Shown here piece by piece: positions 57,987 through 64,000 of a DNA stretch of 64,000 nt. Each line of letters starts with the position of its first letter. Positions within the stretch are counted from its first letter, which is position 1. The DNA comes from Sphingopyxis sp. PET50. GTDB taxonomy: Bacteria > Pseudomonadota > Alphaproteobacteria > Sphingomonadales > Sphingomonadaceae. The notes beneath the pieces are model-generated. The model did not search any database. It had not been told where the DNA came from and worked only from the letters and a program-made list of their open reading frames with translations. The position numbers and the translations under genes are program-made. The DNA lies in contig NZ_CP104207.1 of the NCBI RefSeq assembly GCF_025244705.1, forward strand, positions 62,001 through 126,000, read 5' to 3'.

Positions 57987-59198
57987 TCAGCCGGGCCTGG
58001 CGCCCCCGGACGCCGCCGTCTTGCCCTTCGGAGACTCGGGCCAGGGCATGATCATCGTGCCGTCTGGCGCGGCGGTGAAGGTCGTCTGCGTCGGATAGGC
58101 GAATTCATAGCCCGCGGCGGTCAGTGCCTCGAACAGGCGGATACCGACATCGGTCCGCGCGGCCGCGACAAGGCCGAGGTCTTCCTGATGCACGTCGAAC
58201 ACCAGTTCGAAGTCGAGGCTCGACGGGCCGAAGCCGGTAAAGCTCGACCGGATGAAATCATGCCCCGCCAGTTTGACCTGCTCCTCGAGCAGCGCGGGCA
58301 GGGCGCGAAGCCGTTCGGGCGTCGTCTGATAGATGACGCCGATCGCAAAGCTGATCCGGCGGCGGAACAGATGCGCGTAATTGCTGATCTCCTTGGACAG
58401 GAGGTTGGTGTTGGAAATCACCAGCAGTTCGCCGTTGACCGAACGCAACCGGGTGCTTTTCAGCCCGATGCGCTCGACCGTCGCGGTGCTCGTGTCGTAC
58501 TTGATCGTCTCGCCGACGCGGAACGGGCGGTCGAAGATGATCGACAGCGAGGCGAAGAGGTCGGAGAAGATGCCCTGCGCCGCGAGGCCGATCGCGATGC
58601 CGCCGATGCCGAGGCCGGCGATCAGGCCGGTGACATTGACCCCCATATTGTCGAGGATGACGATGCCCGCGATCGCGAACAGCGCGACGCTGATCAGCAG
58701 GCGGATGATGCCCATCGCGTTCGCCAGCGTCTCGTTATGGCCCTCGGCGGCGCGGCGCTGGATCAGGCCGAGCACGATCTCGCGCGCCCAGATCGCGACC
58801 TGCATGACGACCGAAATGGTGAAGACGAACTGGATGATCTGCAGGATCAGCGCGGGCGGATTGGCATAGCCCGCGACGAGCCGGATCGCGACGATCGCGA
58901 GGACGAAGGATTTGGTCTTGTGGATCACCCGCCCCGCGATGTGGGTGATGGTGAAATCGCCCTCGGCCGACTGCGCATGCTTGAGCGCGAAGCCGCGCAG
59001 CATCGACAGCAGGAAATAGATGATCAGGCCGGCGCCGATGGCGATACCGATCTGCAGCCAGTGACTGTTGATCCACGCGATGCTGGCGTCCCACCAGTAG
59101 CGGAGGTCGTCCATGGGGTTGTTGGCAGGCGCGGTTCTCGTCGCGGGGGCGGCCTTGGTCGCGGCGCTGCTGGCGGCGGTGAAAAGAGAGAAGGTCAC
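57987..59198 (-). CDS. MscS-family mechanosensitive channel
   Basis: The 403-residue protein has several N-terminal membrane helices and the pore-lining helix VTGLIAGLGIGGIAIGLAAQGIFSDLFASLSIIFDRPFRVGE, the MscS signature. A cytoplasmic beta domain (STATVERIGLKSTRLRSVNGELLVISNTNLL) and an alpha-beta vestibule follow. It releases osmolytes on hypo-osmotic shock. The N-terminal ~30 residues are Ala/Pro-rich. Confidence 0.94.
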   Translation of the reverse strand: MTFSLFTAASSAATKAAPATRTAPANNPMDDLRYWWDASIAWINSHWLQIGIAIGAGLIIYFLLSMLRGFALKHAQSAEGDFTITHIAGRVIHKTKSFVLAIVAIRLVAGYANPPALILQIIQFVFTISVVMQVAIWAREIVLGLIQRRAAEGHNETLANAMGIIRLLISVALFAIAGIVILDNMGVNVTGLIAGLGIGGIAIGLAAQGIFSDLFASLSIIFDRPFRVGETIKYDTSTATVERIGLKSTRLRSVNGELLVISNTNLLSKEISNYAHLFRRRISFAIGVIYQTTPERLRALPALLEEQVKLAGHDFIRSSFTGFGPSSLDFELVFDVHQEDLGLVAAARTDVGIRLFEALTAAGYEFAYPTQTTFTAAPDGTMIMPWPESPKGKTAASGGARPG

Positions 59199-59216
59199 GT
59201 CGGTCCTTTTGATCGG

Positions 59217-60240
59217 TCAGGCGGAACGGAGCAAGGCGGCCGCATCGGGCGCGCGCTCCAGATAGGTCAAAAAGCCGCGTTCGACACGCGAAAGATATTT
59301 GGTCGCGCGCGGCAGCGGGCCGACGGCGGCGGTAAAGTCGCCGCGTTCCTGCGCCGCGGCGATCATCGCGGGGTGGACATAGGCCTTGCGCGCGATCGCG
59401 GGAGTGTTGCCGAGATGGCTAGGCGACATGGGTCAACAGCTGTTTGAGCGTCGGGGGCTCGGGCGCGCCGTAGAGAAAGGCGAAAGCCTCGACGCTGGCC
59501 GACCAGGTGCGGAAATGCTTGGCGCTGAAGGCGTCGCCCATCGCATCGCGGATATAGGCATTCACCTCGTCCGACCCCACCGCGCAATAGTCGCCGTCCT
59601 CCTCATATCGGAACAGATGCTGGCCGGGCAGGTCCTGAAGGCGGCGGACGAGCGTGGTCAGGCTGCGGTCGCTGACCACCACCTCGCGCTTCATTCCGCC
59701 CTTGGCGCGATATTTCAGGCGGAGCGACTTGCCGGTCAGCTTCGCGTGGCGGCGGCGCAGCGTGGTCGCGCCGAAGCTGTTGTTCGCGGCGGCATATTGC
59801 TCGTTGCCGACGCGCAGCGCGGCGAGGTCGAGCAGGCGGACGACGGCGGCGACGACGCGTTCCTGGCAGAGGGTGCGGCGGCCGAGATCCTCCTGGAGCC
59901 GCGCGCGGAGCAAAGGCAGGGCATGGCCGAATTCGGCGCAGCGGTCATATTTGTCCGCCTCCTGCGCGAGGCGGAAATCGGGATGGTAGCGATATTGCTT
60001 GCGCCCGCGCGCGTCATAGCCGGTCGCGAGGATATGGCCGTTGGGGGCGGGGCAGAACCAGGCGTCCTCATAGGCCGGCGGTAGGGCGATGGCATTCAGC
60101 CGCCTGATTTCGGCGGCGTCGCGGATGATCCGGCCCTTGGCATCGCGGTAGCGCCAGCCGTCGGCGAGCCGCTCGCGGCTGATGCCCGGCAGGCTGTCGT
60201 CGATGTGGATGAGACGCGCGGCGGAGGTCTGGGCGGCCAT
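59217..60240 (-). CDS. DNA topoisomerase IB; apparent frameshift at 59421
   Basis: The poxvirus-like TopIB has an N-terminal domain (ISRERLADGWRYRDAKGRIIRDAAEIRRLNAIALPPAYEDAWFCPAPNGHILATGYDARGRKQYRYH) and a catalytic domain. That domain holds RVGNEQYAAANNSFGATTLRRRH and AKHFRTWSASV (Arg/His). After one extra base at 59421, the tyrosine follows in SHLGNTPAIARKAYVHPAM. It relaxes supercoils via a 3'-phosphotyrosine. Repaired length is ~340 residues. Confidence 0.9.
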
Positions 60241-60299
60241 GAGGGGATAGCGTTTTGTTGGGCAGGATGGTTCCAACCCCCTACTGCCTGCACCCAGCC

Positions 60300-60404
60300 G
60301 ATTCCCCGAGCGAAGCCGAGGGGCCCGGCCGAGCGAAGTCGAGGTAGCGACGGCGTGGTTTCTCGCTGCGCTCGAAGAAGCCCCTCGGCTTCGCTCGGGG
60401 AATC
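60300..60404. repeat. 25-bp perfect inverted repeat
   Basis: GATTCCCCGAGCGAAGCCGA (then GGGGC; 60300-60324) is exactly mirrored at 60380-60404. Between them are further inverted segments GCGAAGTCGAG / CTCGAAG. It lies between the ligase stop and the topoisomerase start on the same strand. Confidence 0.9.
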
Positions 60405-60410
60405 GGAATC

Positions 60411-61793
60411 CTAGTTTGCCTGAACCGCCGGATGCCGGGTCGGGACCTGCGCCGGGCGCGCGGTGAGCGGGCGCCAGCCGACCTCGCGCTCGCGGCGGCG
60501 GACATAGGTGGAGAGGCCCATCTGCAGCGCCAGCATCATGTAGATGAAGGGCTGGAAGGCGATGCCGACGAACAGCGAGCCGACCATATAGGTGATATGG
60601 CCGTGCTGGAGCGCGGTCGCGAGCGGGGCGATCCATTGCTCCTCGGCGCGCCGCGTCTTGAGGTAACGCCGCCGCAGCCGCTCCATCTGGATGAGGCCGG
60701 TCAGGTGGAGCAGCAGCCACAGCGCGAGGCCCGGATAACCCTGTTCGCCGAGCATTTCGAAATAGCTCGAATGATAGGCGCGGCCCTTTTCCTCATAGAC
60801 CGTGGGTTCGGCTTCCTGCGGCTTGTCGGGGTCATAGGCGCTCGCCGCCTTTTCGACGCGAACGTGGTTCTGGATATAGGCCTCGAACCCGCCGCCGAAG
60901 GGATGGTCCTTCGCATATTCCCACGTCCAGGCCCACACCGCGACGCGCGTCGAGGCCGACTGGTCCGCCTTGTGATTCTGGATTGTTTCCATGCGCTCGG
61001 TGAAGCTTTGCGGCAGGAAGGGGATGGCGGCGAGCGCGAGCAGGCCGGCGCCCGCCGCATAGAGGAAGCGGTGCCTGACCGCGCGCAGCGACAGGACCGC
61101 GAGGATGACGAGGCAGACGAGTCCGGTGCGCGCCTGCGTGCCCACCGGGAGCAGCGCGCAGGCGAAGATCAGGGCGAAGCAGAAGAGCGAGACGCGCCAG
61201 TCGGGCGGAAAGATCGTGCCATGCCTGCGGTACCAGAGGATCAGCGGGATGATCGAGATGCCCACGGCGGACATGATCGACCCTTCGTACAGGCCGTAAT
61301 TTTCGTTGAGCAGCAGCTGGAGCGTGCCGTAGCCGCCGCCGCCCGCCGCGGTCTTGATGCCGCCCGCGATCGCGATCGCCGCCGCCGACAGCAGCATGGT
61401 GAGGATCAGCGCCTCGATCCGGAGCTTGGTGCGCAGGGTCAGCGGCAGGAAGATCGCCCAGACGAGCGCCTTCCACACCCAGCTCCATTTTTCCTGCGCC
61501 TCGACCGGGAAATCGGCCTGGCTGGTCGTCATCCAGCAATAGAGGAGGAGCGCGGCGAGGATGAATTGCCGCGCCGACCACCTGGTGTCGCGCTTGTCGT
61601 CGACCGCAAGCCAGCCGACGATCGCGAGGCCGAAGACGATCAGCGAGATCGGGATCGAGTTGATGAGGAAATAGCTCAGCCGTTGCGGCGCGACGATGTC
61701 GATGTAGCAGAAGCACAGGACGAACAGGAACGGCTTGCGAAAGCCGAGCCCGATGAAGGCGAAGAGAAAGGCGACAAAGGCAATGTCACGCAT
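60411..61793 (-). CDS. O-antigen ligase-family protein, exosortase A system-associated type
   Basis: The ~460-residue polytopic protein starts MRDIAFVAFLFAFIGLGFRKPFLFVLCFCYIDIVAPQRLSYF and has about 10-12 membrane segments. The Wzy_C/ligase loop reads RVAVWAWTWEYAKDHPFGGGFEAYIQNH and ends with YHSSYFEMLGEQGYPGLALWLLL. The MRD-x-A start and early 'PxRLS' segment match the putative O-glycosylation ligases tied to exosortase A loci. It would join or polymerise an exopolysaccharide at the periplasmic face. The ATG overlaps the end of a small upstream ORF. Confidence 0.85.
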   Translation of the reverse strand: MRDIAFVAFLFAFIGLGFRKPFLFVLCFCYIDIVAPQRLSYFLINSIPISLIVFGLAIVGWLAVDDKRDTRWSARQFILAALLLYCWMTTSQADFPVEAQEKWSWVWKALVWAIFLPLTLRTKLRIEALILTMLLSAAAIAIAGGIKTAAGGGGYGTLQLLLNENYGLYEGSIMSAVGISIIPLILWYRRHGTIFPPDWRVSLFCFALIFACALLPVGTQARTGLVCLVILAVLSLRAVRHRFLYAAGAGLLALAAIPFLPQSFTERMETIQNHKADQSASTRVAVWAWTWEYAKDHPFGGGFEAYIQNHVRVEKAASAYDPDKPQEAEPTVYEEKGRAYHSSYFEMLGEQGYPGLALWLLLHLTGLIQMERLRRRYLKTRRAEEQWIAPLATALQHGHITYMVGSLFVGIAFQPFIYMMLALQMGLSTYVRRREREVGWRPLTARPAQVPTRHPAVQAN

Positions 61794-61947
61794 CGCCCTG
61801 TTCCTGCTGCCTGGCGGCCTCGTCGCGGCGGCGCTGCCACAGCATCCGCGGGCTGACCTCATGGTCGAGATCGTCGCGATACAGCAGGCGCCACAGCGCG
61901 ATCGCCAGCAGCACATGCGTCAGACCGATGGAGAAATTGTCGACCAT
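61786..61947 (-). CDS. small membrane-type protein (53 aa) upstream of the ligase
   Basis: The ORF MVDNFSIGLTHVLLAIALWR continues LLYRDDLDHEVSPRMLW and ends with a charged tail. It has one hydrophobic helix and then a basic/acidic tail. Its stop overlaps the ligase start by 8 bases, indicating coupled translation. It is divergent from the glycosyltransferase gene. No family is recognised. Confidence 0.65.
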   Translation of the reverse strand: MVDNFSIGLTHVLLAIALWRLLYRDDLDHEVSPRMLWQRRRDEAARQQEQGDA

Positions 61948-62011
61948 GGCGCACGCCTACGCGATCGGGGTTGACGGCGCGTTAAGCCTTGTCTGGCATT
62001 GAGCGCGGGTC

Positions 62012-63232
62012 ATGACCCGCATCCTCCACGTTCTCGACCACAGCCTGCCCGCGCACAGCGGCTATACCTTCCGCACCCGCGCGCTGATGAAGGCGCAGGT
62101 CGCGAAAGGCTGGCAGGTTGCGGGGGTGACCGGGGTACGCCATCCCGAACCCGGACCCGACGGCGAGACGGTCGACGGGCTGACCTTCTATCGCACGCCG
62201 GAGATTGCCCCGGCGCGCTCGCCGATCCGCGAGTGGCGCGAGATCGGCGCGCTCGCGGCGCGGATCGAGGCGCTGGTGAAGGAATGGCGGCCCGACCTGC
62301 TCCATGCGCATTCGCCGGTGCTCGACGGCATGGCGGCGCTGCGCGTCGGCAAGCGGCTGGGCATTCCGGTGCTCTACGAGATCCGCGCCTTTTGGGAGGA
62401 TGCGGCGGTCGGCAACGGCACGGGGCGCGAGGGAAGCGCCAAATATTTTCTGACCCGGCAATTGGAAACCCACGCCGTAAAATCGGCCGATGCCGTCGCG
62501 GTGATCTGCGAAGGGTTGCGCGGCGACCTGATCGCGCGCGGGGTCGATGCCGGCAAGATCATCGTGTCGCCGAACGGCGTCGACCTCGACCTGTTCGGCG
62601 ATCCGCCGCCGCGCGATGCCGCGCTTGCCGACGAGCTCGGGCTGGGCGCGGGTGATGCGGTGATCGGCTTCATCGGCAGCTTTTACGACTATGAGGGCAT
62701 CGACGACCTGATCGCGGCGATGCCCGCGCTGGTCGCGGCGCAGCCGGGGGCGCAATTGCTGCTCGTTGGCGGCGGGCCGATGGAGGCGGCGCTGAAGGTA
62801 CAGGCGGCGGCTTCGCCGGTCGCGGACCGCATCCATTTCGTCGGCCGCGTGCCGCACAGCCAGGTCGAGCGCTATTATTCGCTGACCGATATCCTCGCCT
62901 ATCCGCGCAAGAAGATGCGGCTGACCGATCTGGTCACCCCGCTGAAACCGCTGGAGGCGATGGCGCAGGGCAAGCTGGTCGCGGCATCGGACGTCGGCGG
63001 ACATCGCGAACTGATCGAGCATGGCGTGACGGGCACCCTGTTCGCGCCCGACGATCCGGCGGCGATCGCCTCGGCGCTGGACGGGCTGCTGGCCTCGCGC
63101 GAAAATTGGGACGAGCAGCGGCAGGTCGCACGACTTTTCGTCGAAAAGCATCGTAACTGGTCGTCAAACATTTTACGTTACGAACCCGTTTACCAGCGGC
63201 TGTTGCGACGCGATTCCGCGCTCGCCGCATGA
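62012..63232 (+). CDS. glycosyltransferase family 4, exosortase A system-associated (Daro_2409-like)
   Basis: The 406-residue GT-B enzyme begins MTRILHVLDHSLPAHSGYTFRTRALMKAQ, has VDGLTFYRTP, RPDLLHAHSPVLDGMAALRVGKRLGIPVLYEIRAFWEDAAVGNG, VIVSPNGVDLDLF-like IIVSPNGVD and FIGSFYDYEGIDDLI, LLLVGGGPMEAAL. The opening HVLDHS-P-HSGYTFR is characteristic of the exosortase A-linked glycosyltransferase group. It adds a sugar during EPS assembly. The gene is divergent from the ligase cluster. Confidence 0.92.
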   Translation: MTRILHVLDHSLPAHSGYTFRTRALMKAQVAKGWQVAGVTGVRHPEPGPDGETVDGLTFYRTPEIAPARSPIREWREIGALAARIEALVKEWRPDLLHAHSPVLDGMAALRVGKRLGIPVLYEIRAFWEDAAVGNGTGREGSAKYFLTRQLETHAVKSADAVAVICEGLRGDLIARGVDAGKIIVSPNGVDLDLFGDPPPRDAALADELGLGAGDAVIGFIGSFYDYEGIDDLIAAMPALVAAQPGAQLLLVGGGPMEAALKVQAAASPVADRIHFVGRVPHSQVERYYSLTDILAYPRKKMRLTDLVTPLKPLEAMAQGKLVAASDVGGHRELIEHGVTGTLFAPDDPAAIASALDGLLASRENWDEQRQVARLFVEKHRNWSSNILRYEPVYQRLLRRDSALAA

Positions 63233-64000
63233 CGCGGGCAGGCATTTGGGACGATATGGACGAAGACCGGCAGAGTTGGATAGGCGAAACGCTCGCCGCG
63301 CTGTGGCGGGGCGTGCGCCCGGCTGCGCGCGGCGGCGATCGGCGCAGCGGCGCTGACCTTTCTGTTCGCCGCGGTGATGCCGCTCGCCTGGGTCGCGGCG
63401 ATCAGCTGGCAGCTTTATCTCGACCGGCTGTCCGATTTCTTCCTGCCGCCCATCGGGAACGCCGGGCGTCTGGCGCTTGCGCTGGGCATGGCGGTGATCG
63501 CCGCGCTGCTCGCCGGACTGATCGCGCTGCTGCTCGCCAAGCCGGCGGTGCGCGGCAAGGACGGGCTGAACCGCCGCGTTTCGGCGCGCGCGAAAAAACG
63601 GGCGGAGGCTGAAGCCGAGGCGGCGCTGCCGCGCCGCCGCGCCGACAGGCACCCCGACGATGCACCGCGGCCGCCGATCCGCGCGGGCCGCGACCTGCCC
63701 GAAGGCGGGCTGGGTCCGCTGGTCGCGCCGCGGCGGCGGACGAGACCGAAACCCTCGACCTTGTGGCGACCGATGTCGCCGAAGCCGAAGAAGATGAACT
63801 GATCCTCGCCGACCTCGCGCCGGTGGATTATGCCGCCGACGATGACGAAGCGCCGTGGCTGCAACCCGCCGAAATCGCAAAGCCCGCGATGCCCGAGCCC
63901 GTCGACAACAGCCTGGGCGCGATGGTCGCGCGGTTCGAGGCGGGACTCGCGCAGCGGCGGAAAGCCGCCGCGTCGGCACCCGCCGCCGGCGAGGATGTCG
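63229..64000 (+). CDS. hypothetical membrane protein, 3' end outside window; apparent frameshifts at 63325 and ~63710-63727
   Basis: The ATG overlaps the glycosyltransferase stop. After an apparent extra base at 63325 (GGCTGCGC), two hydrophobic helices follow (AAALTFLFAAVMPLAWVAAISWQL and RLALALGMAVIAALLAGLIALLLA). A basic coiled segment (RRVSARAKKRAEAEAEAALPRRRAD) and, after another frame change, an acidic Ala/Asp-rich tail (DLVATDVAEAEEDELILADLAP) and LGAMVARFEAGLAQRRKAAA complete the visible part. The family is not recognised. Coupling to the EPS glycosyltransferase suggests a role in that locus. Confidence 0.6.

Overview
The window is high-GC DNA from an alphaproteobacterium, most likely a sphingomonad close to Sphingopyxis. 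The pointers are two TonB-dependent receptors, XrtA (exosortase A) type exopolysaccharide genes, a gene-transfer-agent-like structural cluster, and many structured intergenic palindromes. No rRNA, tRNA or CRISPR array was seen.

Layout. 1-7.3 kb: an S9 peptidase (3' end outside the window), then a BlaI-type repressor with a tandem TACA-N2-TGTA operator, an M56 membrane metallopeptidase, an exported protein sharing the peptidase's C-terminal repeat, and a TonB-dependent receptor, all tightly packed. 7.4-12.7 kb: an RNase H-like protein and a TetR-controlled tripartite efflux operon. 12.9-18.2 kb: a stand-alone MreB-like gene, adenosine deaminase, a phosphoribosyltransferase and a second TonB receptor. 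18.5-25.1 kb: DUF983 plus a MocR regulator, an L,D-transpeptidase, a small lipoprotein, an M28 peptidase and PPK2. 25.1-27.4 kb: a lower-GC island with a transposase remnant, a DUF3800 protein and small ORFs.

27.6-45.3 kb holds the largest system, a GTA-like head-tail cluster in the order terminase, portal, protease, capsid, connector, DUF3168, major tail protein, tail chaperones, short tape measure, distal tail, DUF2163, NlpC/P60, hub protein. There is no integrase, replication or lysis gene. It departs from the Rhodobacter GTA plan: an S74-type tail fibre and fibre-tail adaptor sit between capsid and connector, DUF2460 is fused behind a long TIM-barrel-like region, an exported protein is encoded on the opposite strand, and repeat elements lie between and even inside the genes.

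45.4-64 kb: an OmpA-family protein, ExbD with a Zur-like box, DUF1993 and an ABC exporter, a PHA depolymerase, a YkvA-family protein, a dipeptide epimerase, a flavin split-barrel protein, glyoxalase, SoxR, a SnoaL-like protein, DUF3617, a monooxygenase, thiolase, MaoC hydratase, MscS, topoisomerase IB, and the edge of an exosortase A-associated polysaccharide locus.

Two window-wide signals stand out. First, about two dozen otherwise normal genes are broken by apparent 1-2 nt insertions, nearly always directly after GCT (often GCT^GGC) on one strand. This looks like a motif-specific sequence error, so the broken genes are annotated here as whole genes. Second, a family of intergenic palindromes carries a hairpin whose stem bases change in compensating pairs from copy to copy.
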